A stretch of 31,090 nt of DNA from Endobugula sp047619205. GTDB taxonomy: Bacteria; Pseudomonadota; Gammaproteobacteria; Pseudomonadales; Cellvibrionaceae. The notes beneath the pieces were generated by a model. The model was not told the origin of the DNA. It ran no database searches and worked only from the letters and a program-made list of their open reading frames with translations. The position numbers were made by a program, and so were the translations under genes. Location of the stretch: the NCBI GenBank assembly GCA_047619205.1, contig JBLHJR010000032.1, forward strand, positions 1 to 31,090, given 5' to 3'. Each line of letters starts with the position of its first letter. Position 1 is the stretch's first letter. This document shows positions 1 to 7,796 of the stretch, piece after piece.

Positions 1-54
1 GAAAAGTTGGTGCTGACTGAAATCGATTGGGTCGGTTTTAAACGGTGCGGACAT
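1..54 (-). CDS. 5' end of an unidentified protein, cut by window edge
   Basis: Reading the minus strand from an ATG at 54-52, the frame is open to the window edge and gives 18 residues beginning MSAPFKTDPIDFSQHQLF. I do not recognise the family from so short a piece. Support comes from a good extended -10 promoter 34 bases upstream (88-96). The gene lies downstream of zapE on the same strand, about 150 bases away, and seems to have its own promoter. There is no clear Shine-Dalgarno site, and a TTG two codons upstream is an alternative start. Confidence 0.4.
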   Translation of the reverse strand, partial: MSAPFKTDPIDFSQHQLF

Positions 55-87
55 CGACAATATACTCATTAATCAATAATTTGCGCA

Positions 88-96
88 ATTATACCA
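88..96 (-). promoter_or_regulatory. Extended -10 promoter element for the gene at 1-54
   Basis: The minus strand reads TGGTATAAT, a perfect sigma-70 -10 hexamer with the upstream TG of an extended -10. No good -35 is seen 16-18 bases upstream, which an extended -10 can compensate for. It would give a leader of roughly 25-30 nt before the ATG at 54. Confidence 0.4.
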
Positions 97-202
97 TTAA
101 GTTCTCTATTCTCGGACAGCCTCCTAGACAAAAGACCTCCACCAAAAGTAGGGCTTTCTAAGGCACGCAAGACACTGCCGCTGTAGAACTCTCAGGTTTT
201 GA

Positions 203-1312
203 CTACGCCTTATGCGGCCTAGCCAGATACTCATGACTCTGCATTTCTAATAAACGACTCACCGTCCGCTCAAATTCAAAGCTTAAGCGACGACCGCTAT
301 ATAGCTCATGCAATGGCCTTTCTGCCGAAATAATCAGCTTCACGCTACGATCATAAAACTCGTCCACTAGATTAACAAAGCGACGCGCCTGATCTTCTTT
401 TTTCTCAGTTAACACCGGAACACTAGAAATAAGCACCGCATGGAACTCCTTCGCCAGTTCGATATAGTCATTTTGCGAGCGAGGCCCATCACACAGCGCC
501 TCAAAATCAAACCACACAACATCTTCAGCATAGTACCGACATAGAATATAACGCCCTTCCACCTCAAGCTGCTGCTGCTCGACAATCTCTTCCTTGTCTG
601 GCACAAGACTATAAAAGCTGTGATACAAACTTTTATCCGCTTCACCATCCAAAGGCCAATGATATAACTCAGCCTGCTCCAAGCTACGCAGACGGTAATC
701 AGTACCTCCATCCACATTAACCACATCCGTATATTGGTTAAGCAAGGCAATGGCGGGCAAAAAGCGTGCGCGCTGCAAACCATCTTTATACAAACCATCA
801 GGAATGATATTTGAGGTTGTCACCAAAGTCACCCCACGCCGAAACAAACCATCAAGCAAGTTAGCCAAAATCATGGCGTCAGTGATATCAGTAACAAAGA
901 ATTCATCGAAACAGATGACACGCGCCTCTTTAGCAATACGATCTGCCACTATCTCTAATGGATTTTTTTCTTTATCGAGAGAATTTAGCTCTTGATGCAC
1001 CCGTTTCATGAAGCGGTAAAAATGTGAACGCATTTTTTGCTCGAACGGTAAACTCTCATAAAAATTATCCATTAAGTAGGTTTTACCTCGACCCACCCCA
1101 CCCCAAAAATACAAACCCTTGACCGGCATAACCGCCTTTCCCGTGAAAACACGCGACAAACGCTCAAATAGACCCCACTTACGTGGCTCTCGCGCAATTA
1201 ATCGCTCATACAATGCCTGTAATTTTTCAACTGCCACCTGCTGCGCCTTATCGGGCATAAATTCAGGCCTTTTCAGATCTTTTTGGTAGCGCTCTGCGGG
1301 AGTTAAGTTCAT
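203..1312 (-). CDS. zapE: Cell division protein ZapE (AFG1-like ATPase)
   Basis: A 369-residue P-loop ATPase of the AFG1/ZapE family. In E. coli, ZapE associates with the Z-ring and destabilises FtsZ polymers in an ATP-dependent way. Visible motifs are Walker A GGVGRGKT at residues 71-78 and Walker B VICFDEF at about 132-138, followed by a TTSN-type sensor motif. Length and the N-terminal TPAERYQ match the family. The ATG at 1312 is the natural start although no strong Shine-Dalgarno is visible. It is divergent from zapG (another division-linked gene) and degS, an arrangement also found in Pseudomonas and E. coli relatives. Identification is by motif and context and is secure at family level. 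Confidence 0.93.
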   Translation of the reverse strand: MNLTPAERYQKDLKRPEFMPDKAQQVAVEKLQALYERLIAREPRKWGLFERLSRVFTGKAVMPVKGLYFWGGVGRGKTYLMDNFYESLPFEQKMRSHFYRFMKRVHQELNSLDKEKNPLEIVADRIAKEARVICFDEFFVTDITDAMILANLLDGLFRRGVTLVTTSNIIPDGLYKDGLQRARFLPAIALLNQYTDVVNVDGGTDYRLRSLEQAELYHWPLDGEADKSLYHSFYSLVPDKEEIVEQQQLEVEGRYILCRYYAEDVVWFDFEALCDGPRSQNDYIELAKEFHAVLISSVPVLTEKKEDQARRFVNLVDEFYDRSVKLIISAERPLHELYSGRRLSFEFERTVSRLLEMQSHEYLARPHKA

Positions 1313-1414
1313 GGCAATATAGTTATCATTTGCTAATGTTAGCGGTCAAGAATGTTTTACTCTGACCTGACTTGTGGGTATCATCTACCTTGTCTTTACT
1401 CAAAGGAGAAAATC

Positions 1415-1891
1415 GTGTTTTCATTGACTACCATGCTTATTGTTGCAGGCACCGCATTTATTGCTGGAGGCTTATTAAGCTTATTACTAAACCGCTCATT
1501 TTCATCCAGCGAACAAAAAACACGCACTCTAGAAACACGTTTACAACATGCAGAAGAAAGCCTAGCGGATTACCAAGAGGAAGTCACTGAACACTTTGCA
1601 GAAACTGCTCAATTGGTCAACAATCTAACGCAAAATTATAAAGAAGTTCACCAGCACTTAGCCGGTAGCGCACTTAAATTAGCTAATGTCGACATTAGCC
1701 GCCAATTGCTTGCCAACGATCTGAGCGGCGACAATTTAAGCGACAACGATAGCGAGCTAGACATTAACCCCGACGCCTTCCAACCCCCTAAGGATTGGGC
1801 TCCAAGCGAAGGAACCTTGAGCGAAGGATATGGCTTAGCGCCTGAAGAGACTCCTTCCGCCAACCTCGACCACGCAACAGAAAAAGGCTAA
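1415..1891 (+). CDS. zapG: ZapG / YhcB family membrane-anchored division protein (DUF1043)
   Basis: This 158-residue protein has one N-terminal membrane helix (about residues 5-25), then a coiled-coil segment (about 30-90) with the conserved region ETAQLVNNLTQNYKEVHQHL, and an acidic, low-complexity C-terminal tail. That is the layout of YhcB/ZapG, an inner-membrane protein tied to cell division and envelope growth. I chose the GTG at 1415 because AGGAG at 1404-1408 lies six bases upstream and the resulting N-terminus starts just before the membrane helix. The in-frame upstream extension to 1352 has no Shine-Dalgarno and does not look like the family. It lies 24 bases before the DegS-type protease and is divergent from zapE. 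Confidence 0.85.
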   Translation: MFSLTTMLIVAGTAFIAGGLLSLLLNRSFSSSEQKTRTLETRLQHAEESLADYQEEVTEHFAETAQLVNNLTQNYKEVHQHLAGSALKLANVDISRQLLANDLSGDNLSDNDSELDINPDAFQPPKDWAPSEGTLSEGYGLAPEETPSANLDHATEKG

Positions 1892-1915
1892 GGCACATCC
1901 ACAGGCAACTATTTT

Positions 1916-3049
1916 ATGCGTAAACTTATGGCCTCATTGGGCTGGCCCATTGCTATCGGCTTAATCGTCGGCTTAGCCATGGTAATATCCAAACCCAGCT
2001 TACGCTACACCTTAGGCCAGCAAGTAAGCCTATTATTTATCCCGCCAAATCAACAACCCGTGTCCTACGCCCAAGCAGTTAACAAAGCTGCCCCTGCGGT
2101 CGTCAATATATTCACTAGGAAAAAAGTTAATTCGCCACGCAACCCGTTATTCGACGACCCACTATTTCGCCATTTTTTTAATAGCGCAGACATCCCCCAA
2201 CAACAACGCATGTCATCAGCACTGGGCTCGGGCGTCATCATCAATAAAGAGGGATATTTACTGACGAACAATCATGTCATTGCTGGAGCAGAAGAAATTA
2301 TTGTTTCCCTCTATGATGGGCGCGAAGTAAAGGCAGAAATCGTCGGCTCCGACCCAGAAACTGACCTTGCAGTATTAAAAATTCCCATTAAGAATTTAAC
2401 ATCGATTACCTTAGGCGAGCCACAAAAAACCCATGTAGGTGATGTCGTGCTGGCTATTGGTAATCCATTTAGCGTAGGGCAAACAGTAACTCAAGGTATC
2501 ATTTCAGCCACCGGACGCTATGGATTAGGGATCAATGTGTATGAAAATTTCCTGCAAACCGATGCTGCCATTAACCCCGGCAATTCAGGTGGCGCCTTAA
2601 TTGACAGTAATGGTAAATTACTCGGTATCAATACCGCCATATTAAACAATAAGGCCTCTGGCTCTGCGGTGGGCATTGGCTTTGCCATTCCGGCGGATAT
2701 GGCCGTCACCATCATGAATGACATCATCACTTCAGGACAAGCAATAAGAGGCTGGCTAGGGATAGAAGCGCGCACCCTGAACGAGAATATTATTCGCACC
2801 TACAACCTACAAAATAGTAGCGGCGTCATGATAACTAGCACTTACCCTGACGGGCCAGCCGACAAGGCGGACATAAGACCAGGCGACATCATTACTCACA
2901 TCAACCAACAACCTATAGTCAATGGCCGCGAAGGCATGAATCTTATCGCCAGTGTACGCCCCAACGATAGCGTACAAGTCTCCATATCAAGAGGCGCCGA
3001 AAAGCTACAACTCAATATTATTGTAGGCACACGACCAAAGAGTATTTAA
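1916..3049 (+). CDS. degS: DegS/AlgW-type periplasmic serine protease
   Basis: A 377-residue HtrA-family protease anchored by one N-terminal membrane helix (about residues 9-25). The catalytic triad is visible as His120 (TNNHVI), Asp150 (ETDLAVL) and Ser224 (PGNSGGAL), followed by a single PDZ domain (about 275-375). One PDZ domain plus a membrane anchor points to the DegS/AlgW regulatory protease rather than to DegP/MucD, which carry two PDZ domains. By family knowledge it starts sigma-E (AlgU) release by cutting the periplasmic part of RseA/MucA after sensing misfolded porins. It follows zapG closely and is convergent with hisD, the same neighbourhood as algW in P. aeruginosa. The name algW would be equally acceptable. 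Confidence 0.92.
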   Translation: MRKLMASLGWPIAIGLIVGLAMVISKPSLRYTLGQQVSLLFIPPNQQPVSYAQAVNKAAPAVVNIFTRKKVNSPRNPLFDDPLFRHFFNSADIPQQQRMSSALGSGVIINKEGYLLTNNHVIAGAEEIIVSLYDGREVKAEIVGSDPETDLAVLKIPIKNLTSITLGEPQKTHVGDVVLAIGNPFSVGQTVTQGIISATGRYGLGINVYENFLQTDAAINPGNSGGALIDSNGKLLGINTAILNNKASGSAVGIGFAIPADMAVTIMNDIITSGQAIRGWLGIEARTLNENIIRTYNLQNSSGVMITSTYPDGPADKADIRPGDIITHINQQPIVNGREGMNLIASVRPNDSVQVSISRGAEKLQLNIIVGTRPKSI

Positions 3050-3130
3050 ATCATCAAAAGTAACGCATACCGATAAGCTTGTTTGCATGCACTCAACACC
3101 ACACCACTTGTTGGGATGGGGCAAGGATCA

Positions 3131-4432
3131 CTATACTTTTTTAATTCGATATTCCGCAGACAATGCATGAGCCTCGAGAGATTCTCCTCTCGCTAACACC
3201 GATGCTGTCTCACCTAGTCTACTCGCACCTTCTGGAGAACAATAAATAATTGAACTGCGTTTTTGGAAGTCATATACGCCTAATGGTGAAGAGAAACGTG
3301 CGGTACCCGATGTAGGCAATACATGGTTAGGGCCTGCGCAATAATCACCCAAGGCTTCCGAGCTATAACGCCCCATAAAAATAGCGCCTGCGTGGCGAAT
3401 GTCAGGTAAATACGCTTCAGGATCTTCGACCGATAATTCTAAATGCTCAGGGGCTATCCGATTAATCAGCTCAATCACTTGCGCTTTATTCTTCGCTTTG
3501 ATTAAAGCGCCTCGGTTAGCTAACGATTCTGTAGCAATCGTTGAGCGCGACAGGCCTGGCAGCAATCGCTCAAGACTCCGATAAACTTCTGCCAAGAAAC
3601 CATCTTCTGTAGTAATAAAAATCGCTTGCGCCTGCTCATCGTGTTCCGCCTGCGACAATAAATCCATAGCGATCCAATCAGGATTGGTTTGACCATCACA
3701 GACCACCAAAATTTCTGATGGTCCAGCAATCATATCAATCGCCACTTCTCCAAACACGGCACGCTTGGCAGTAGCTACATAGATATTGCCAGGGCCAACA
3801 ATCTTATCCACCTTAGCAATGGTCTCGGTGCCATAGGCTAATGCTGCCACCGCTTGTGCGCCACCGATGGTATAGACTGCATCAACGTCCGCTATAGCGG
3901 CGGCGGCCAACACCATGGGGCTTAACTCTCCATCGGGCGCAGGCACCACCATAATCACTTCACTAACACCAGCCACCTTTGCCGGAATAGCATTCATTAA
4001 TACCGATGAAGGATAAGAGGCTTTACCGCCAGGCACATACAAACCCACTCGATCCAGCGGGGTTATTTTTTGCCCCAATACCGTGCCGTCCTCTTCAGTA
4101 AACTGCCATGACGCCTGCACTTGATGCTCGTGATAATGACGTACACGCTCAGCAGCTAACTCTAAAGCTTGGCGCTGCTGTTGGGGAATATCGATTAATG
4201 CTTGCTGTAATTGCTCAGCCGAAATGGACAGCTCATTTATTGAGCTTAGATTACGTCGGTCAAATTGATTAGTGTAATCAACCACTGCAGTATCACCGGT
4301 AGATTTCACACACTGCAGTATGTCAGCCACAGTGGCCGCCACCATAGGGTCGGATACAGAGGACCACGCCAGCAGGTGATCGAGCTGCTGGGGAAAACCC
4401 TCTTCATTAGCATCTAAACGTTGAATAATCAT
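3131..4432 (-). CDS. hisD: Histidinol dehydrogenase HisD
   Basis: This zinc enzyme makes the last two oxidations of histidine synthesis (L-histidinol to L-histidine, NAD-dependent). The 433-residue length is normal. Expected residues can be seen: zinc ligands Gln261 and His264 (SQAEHDEQA), Asp363 and His422, the catalytic pair Glu329-His330 (IAPEHLEL), and the signature block from about residue 211 (IVGPGNIYVATAKRAVFG) into IAGPSEIL. It follows hisG by 42 bases on the same strand, so murA-hisG-hisD is likely one transcript. No hisC follows: downstream is the convergent degS. No strong Shine-Dalgarno is seen before the ATG. Confidence 0.96.
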   Translation of the reverse strand: MIIQRLDANEEGFPQQLDHLLAWSSVSDPMVAATVADILQCVKSTGDTAVVDYTNQFDRRNLSSINELSISAEQLQQALIDIPQQQRQALELAAERVRHYHEHQVQASWQFTEEDGTVLGQKITPLDRVGLYVPGGKASYPSSVLMNAIPAKVAGVSEVIMVVPAPDGELSPMVLAAAAIADVDAVYTIGGAQAVAALAYGTETIAKVDKIVGPGNIYVATAKRAVFGEVAIDMIAGPSEILVVCDGQTNPDWIAMDLLSQAEHDEQAQAIFITTEDGFLAEVYRSLERLLPGLSRSTIATESLANRGALIKAKNKAQVIELINRIAPEHLELSVEDPEAYLPDIRHAGAIFMGRYSSEALGDYCAGPNHVLPTSGTARFSSPLGVYDFQKRSSIIYCSPEGASRLGETASVLARGESLEAHALSAEYRIKKV

Positions 4433-4474
4433 AATGTTGACAAAAAAGCCGGTAAGGTTTTATAAAAATATGCG

Positions 4475-5110
4475 CTAAGACGGCACGCAAACGGCACTGG
4501 CTATAGCATCGATAACTGGCTGCATGAGCGCATGCTTCATTTTCATTGAGGCTTTATTAGCAATCAAGCGAGAACTAATATCAGCAATTTCTATTCGAGC
4601 CTCCAAACCATTGGCTCGCAAGGTGTTACCCGTATCGACGATATCCACAATTTCATCGGCAAGCCCCATTAGCGGAGCCAATTCCATTGCTCCATATAAT
4701 TTAATAAAGTCCGCCTGCCTGCCCTGCTCAGCATAAAATTGCCTAGCGACATTAACATACTTAGTAGCCACCTTAATGCGGCCAGTTTTTTCAGCCTCAC
4801 CTTTAATTCCCGCTGTCATTAATTTACACCGAGCAATACCCAAATCGACTAATGAATATAACCCATCACCGCCATGCTCCAATAAAGTATCTTTACCAGA
4901 CACACCCATATCTGCCGAGCCGAACTGAACATAAGTCGGCACATCACTCCCCCTGAGCACTAATAACCTTACATTAGGCAAATTAGTATCAAAAGCGAGC
5001 TTGCGACTACGACTAATATCTTCAGCTGGTTCAATACCTGCCGCTGCTAGCAATGGCAGAGTTTCTTCTAAAATCCGACCTTTGGTCAGCGCGATGGTTA
5101 ATTGGGACAT
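4475..5110 (-). CDS. hisG: ATP phosphoribosyltransferase, short form HisG
   Basis: Catalyses the first and committed step of histidine synthesis, joining ATP and PRPP. At 211 residues it is the short form (HisG-S), which lacks the C-terminal regulatory domain and by family knowledge needs HisZ as partner for activity and feedback control. hisZ is not in this window. Recognisable parts are the N-terminal TIALTKGRI, the central FGSADMGVSGKD, and the PRPP-binding loop DIVDTGNTLRANGL. It sits 35 bases downstream of murA and 42 upstream of hisD, the usual arrangement in Pseudomonas-like relatives. Confidence 0.95.
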   Translation of the reverse strand: MSQLTIALTKGRILEETLPLLAAAGIEPAEDISRSRKLAFDTNLPNVRLLVLRGSDVPTYVQFGSADMGVSGKDTLLEHGGDGLYSLVDLGIARCKLMTAGIKGEAEKTGRIKVATKYVNVARQFYAEQGRQADFIKLYGAMELAPLMGLADEIVDIVDTGNTLRANGLEARIEIADISSRLIANKASMKMKHALMQPVIDAIASAVCVPS

Positions 5111-5145
5111 AATCTACTCTATCTATTTAATCCAAGCCTACACCG

Positions 5146-6408
5146 CTAGCCTGGTACTCGTCGGATATTCACACCCAACATTTGTAATTTTTCTTCAATA
5201 CACTCATAGCCGCGATCGATATGGTAAATACGATCAACGACAGTATCGCCATCCGCCACTAGCGCAGCAATGACCAAGCTCGCAGAGGCACGCAAATCTG
5301 TCGCCATCACTGGGGCCGCATTTAAGCGTTCGACTCCGGTCACAATGGCGGTATTGCCTTCCAACTTGATCTTCGCACCCATGCGATTCAACTCATGAAT
5401 TTGAATCAAGCGGTTTTCAAAAATAGTTTCTACAATAGTCCCCGTTCCCTCAGCAACGGCATTCATAGCCGTAAACTGTGCTTGCATATCCGTTGGAAAT
5501 GCAGGGTAAGGTGCTGTCTTTAAGCTAACCGCTTTGGGGCGCTTGCCTTCCATATCTAAAGCAATCCAATCTTCACCCGTCGTAATAACAGCTCCCGCCT
5601 CTTTCAACTTATTTAACACCGCCTCTAAAATATCTGCAGATGTATCTTTTAACTTGATTTTGCCACGAGTCGCTGCTGCTGCGGCTAAAAATGTGCCCGT
5701 TTCAATACGGTCAGGCATGACCTTATAATAACAACCTTCCAGACGCTCAACGCCTTCAATGGTTAACGTATCTGTGCCAATACCTTTAATTTTTGCGCCC
5801 ATCGCTTGTAAGCAATACGCCAAATCCACCACTTCTGGCTCACGAGCGGCATTTTGCAGCACAGTAGTGCCCTCAGCTAACACAGCAGCCATGAGTAAGT
5901 TTTCCGTGCCACCAACCGTGACCGTTTCCATTAGGATGTTAGCGCCTTTCAAACGCCCATTACTTCTTGCGCGAATATAACCCTCATCCACCTCAATAAT
6001 TGCACCCATGGCCTCAAGGCCACTCAGATGAATATCCACTGGGCGACTACCAATAGCACAACCACCAGGAAACGATACATTGGCCTCACCATAGCGCGCC
6101 AACATCGGCCCTAAGACCAAAATTGATGCCCGCATAGTTTTGACTAATTCATAAGGCGCCGTGTATTCCGCAATAGTATTTGCATCGATCTCAACACTCA
6201 TTTTCTCGTTGAGCGTGACAGACAAACCCATGCTGCGCAGTAAAGCCAGCATGGTCGTCACATCGTTCAAATGCGGTAAGTTACCAATCTGTATCGGGGT
6301 ATCCGCCAATATGGTCGCTGCCAATATAGGCAGTGCGGAATTTTTAGAACCAGAAATACGAATCTCGCCGCTTAAAGGGCCGCCGCCCTTAATAATTAAT
6401 TTATCCAT
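5146..6408 (-). CDS. murA: UDP-N-acetylglucosamine 1-carboxyvinyltransferase MurA
   Basis: Transfers enolpyruvate from PEP to UDP-GlcNAc, the first committed step of peptidoglycan synthesis in the cytoplasm. The 420-residue length is typical. Visible active-site residues are Lys22 and Asn23 (SGSKNSALP), the fosfomycin-reactive Cys117 (PGGCAIGSRPVD; Cys115 in E. coli) and Asp307 (PTDMQAQ). Because Cys rather than Asp is present, the enzyme should be of the fosfomycin-sensitive type, an inference. It lies between ibaG (76-base gap) and hisG on the same strand. Confidence 0.97.
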   Translation of the reverse strand: MDKLIIKGGGPLSGEIRISGSKNSALPILAATILADTPIQIGNLPHLNDVTTMLALLRSMGLSVTLNEKMSVEIDANTIAEYTAPYELVKTMRASILVLGPMLARYGEANVSFPGGCAIGSRPVDIHLSGLEAMGAIIEVDEGYIRARSNGRLKGANILMETVTVGGTENLLMAAVLAEGTTVLQNAAREPEVVDLAYCLQAMGAKIKGIGTDTLTIEGVERLEGCYYKVMPDRIETGTFLAAAAATRGKIKLKDTSADILEAVLNKLKEAGAVITTGEDWIALDMEGKRPKAVSLKTAPYPAFPTDMQAQFTAMNAVAEGTGTIVETIFENRLIQIHELNRMGAKIKLEGNTAIVTGVERLNAAPVMATDLRASASLVIAALVADGDTVVDRIYHIDRGYECIEEKLQMLGVNIRRVPG

Positions 6409-6484
6409 GGATTTTATCTTTTTATAATGAACTATTTATGATGAACCACTCATCATAAACTAAGGTAATGAGCTAGGAGCCTGA

Positions 6485-6715
6485 TTATATTGCTTCTTGC
6501 ATTGTTCGGGTCTTCATATTAACCGCATGTATTGCACCACTGGCAATATGCTCAGCAAGTACGGCATACACTTTTTGCTGTCTTTTTAATGTATTCAGCC
6601 CGTCAAAAACATTACTGACAATGTCTAGATTAACGTGACTGCCTTCAACGATGACATCCAAACTAGCGTCAGTAAAGTGTTCCTGCAGAAGTGATTTAAT
6701 CGCTTCAGATTCCAT
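6485..6715 (-). CDS. ibaG: BolA/IbaG family protein
   Basis: A 76-residue protein of the BolA family, IbaG subtype. The C-terminal half (QQKVYAVLAEHIASGAIHAVNMKTRT) carries the family pattern of RHQxVYxxL and GxIHAxxxKT, with the conserved His used in shared Fe-S coordination with monothiol glutaredoxins. Its place directly upstream of murA is the classical location of ibaG (yrbA). An AAGAG about seven bases before the ATG is a fair ribosome site. As first gene of ibaG-murA-hisG-hisD, the promoter probably lies in the 242-base gap before it. Confidence 0.88.
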   Translation of the reverse strand: MESEAIKSLLQEHFTDASLDVIVEGSHVNLDIVSNVFDGLNTLKRQQKVYAVLAEHIASGAIHAVNMKTRTMQEAI

Positions 6716-6957
6716 ATTGATACTCTTATTAATTGCTTGTCTAATTGGCTTGGTCGATTACTAACATCGTGATTAACACTGACATGGCCTATAGCCATCC
6801 CCTCACCGAAATCGAATAACAACGATAAGCGCTTTACTGTAAGAAAAAACACACCAGTGTAATAAAAAAACTCGCGCTATGCACTACTACTGCCATGTTT
6901 ATGTCTATAAATGAATAGATAAATACCTATTAGCCCTAAACTACCTTCGTTTAAGCA
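6716..6957 (-). other. Gap between mlaC and ibaG; no gene recognised where mlaB is expected
   Basis: In related genomes mlaB (about 100-residue STAS protein) fills the position between mlaC and ibaG. I translated all three minus-strand frames of these 242 bases and found only short fragments, the longest starting with an ATG giving 20 residues (MAVVVHSASFFITLVCFFLQ). None shows a STAS motif. The gap is AT-rich and presumably holds the promoter of the ibaG-murA-hisG-hisD run; a small dyad ACAC-TG-GTGT is present but I cannot choose a promoter with confidence. Confidence 0.5.
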
Positions 6958-7596
6958 TTACTGCACACCGCTTTCCCACTGATGAATGGTCTTGTCTAGA
7001 TCACCATTATTTTTTTCAACTGCTGCCGCAAATTGCCCACGGAAAGTCTGCCCAAAATTAATTCCATTTAACACTAAGTTAATCACCTTCCATTGATCTT
7101 GGCGGTTTTTGGCCATTGAATACGATACCTTGGTAACGCCTGATGCCGAACGCACCTCTTGCACCACCGTAGTGCGCCGAGCCTCTCCGACCGGTTTAGC
7201 GGGTGCAAGCACACTAATATCTACATCCTGAAAACCCGAAAGCCCCTTACCATAAGTACTAACTAAACCTTTCTTAAATGATAAGGAAAACTGCTTTTGT
7301 TGTTCTGGCGAGGCTTTTTCTGCATGAACACCCAACACCCCTTTAGCGATATAATTAAACGCCATCACCGGGTCAAGCACTGCAGATAATTGAAGCACGA
7401 ACTCATCAGGCTCTTTTATAGGATCTATACCCGTCTTAAGCAAAGCTAATACCTGAGTTGTGGTTTCTTCAACAAGCCGATGAGGATCATCTTGCGCAAA
7501 AGCGCTAATCGACGCCATGCAAGCACACAAACCTACAATAGATAACCATTTTAAATTAAGCACCTCACCCACCCGCATTAATCCCTGGACTTTCAT
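6958..7596 (-). CDS. mlaC: Periplasmic phospholipid-binding protein MlaC
   Basis: A 212-residue MlaC-family (Tgt2/Ttg2D) protein. MlaC carries phospholipids through the periplasm between the outer-membrane MlaA complex and the inner-membrane MlaFEDB transporter. The N-terminus has a cleavable signal (hydrophobic stretch followed by ISAFAQ), then the MlaC fold with VDISVLAP, VSYSMAKN and the terminal pattern QWKVINLVLNGINFGQTFRGQF. The ATG at 7596 has GGAGAG six bases upstream; a TTG twelve bases further upstream is less likely. Its usual operon partners mlaF, mlaE, mlaD (upstream) and mlaB (downstream) are all absent here: upstream is the divergent yrbG-like gene. Confidence 0.92.
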   Translation of the reverse strand: MKVQGLMRVGEVLNLKWLSIVGLCACMASISAFAQDDPHRLVEETTTQVLALLKTGIDPIKEPDEFVLQLSAVLDPVMAFNYIAKGVLGVHAEKASPEQQKQFSLSFKKGLVSTYGKGLSGFQDVDISVLAPAKPVGEARRTTVVQEVRSASGVTKVSYSMAKNRQDQWKVINLVLNGINFGQTFRGQFAAAVEKNNGDLDKTIHQWESGVQ

Positions 7597-7697
7597 CTTA
7601 CTCTCCAATCATTTTTATCTTACGCTACATATCAGTCATCGCTGGCTATCTAGTATAAGTATTAAAACTGAATAATAGCTGACATTCATGACCGCAC

Positions 7698-7706
7698 ACT
7701 ATACCA
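7698..7706 (-). promoter_or_regulatory. Candidate extended -10 promoter for mlaC
   Basis: The minus strand reads TGGTATAGT, an extended -10, about 100 bases upstream of mlaC in the 200-base divergent gap with yrbG. A weak -35 (TTATCG) lies 18 bases upstream. The same TGGTATArT pattern is seen at 88-96. Motif-level evidence only. Confidence 0.3.
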
Positions 7707-7707
7707 T

Positions 7708-7737
7708 TTGCGGCCGCTATTCGATAAGCGATAAATA
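7708..7737 (+). promoter_or_regulatory. Candidate sigma-70 promoter for the yrbG-kds-lpt run
   Basis: TTGCGG at 7708-7713 and TAAATA at 7732-7737 are separated by 18 bases, a plausible -35/-10 pair about 60 bases upstream of the exchanger gene. It overlaps the candidate mlaC promoter back to back. A perfect DnaA-box 9-mer TTATCCACA follows at 7761-7769; being alone it may be chance. Confidence 0.25.
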
Positions 7738-7796
7738 TCCAATTCGCACCTAAACAACGATTATCCACAAGCATTTATGTAACACTGGACAACTTA

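Noticed and set aside
1332..1343. Small dyad GCTAA-TG-TTAGC between zapE and zapG
   Set aside because: Only five-base arms; could be an operator in the divergent gap but is expected by chance in a window this long.
6854..6895. 20-codon frame MAVVVHSASFFITLVCFFLQ as an mlaB remnant or small membrane protein
   Set aside because: Too short, no ribosome site, no STAS similarity.
7710..7717. GCGGCCGC palindrome (NotI site) between mlaC and yrbG
   Set aside because: A lone 8-bp GC palindrome within promoter spacers; no sign of function beyond chance.
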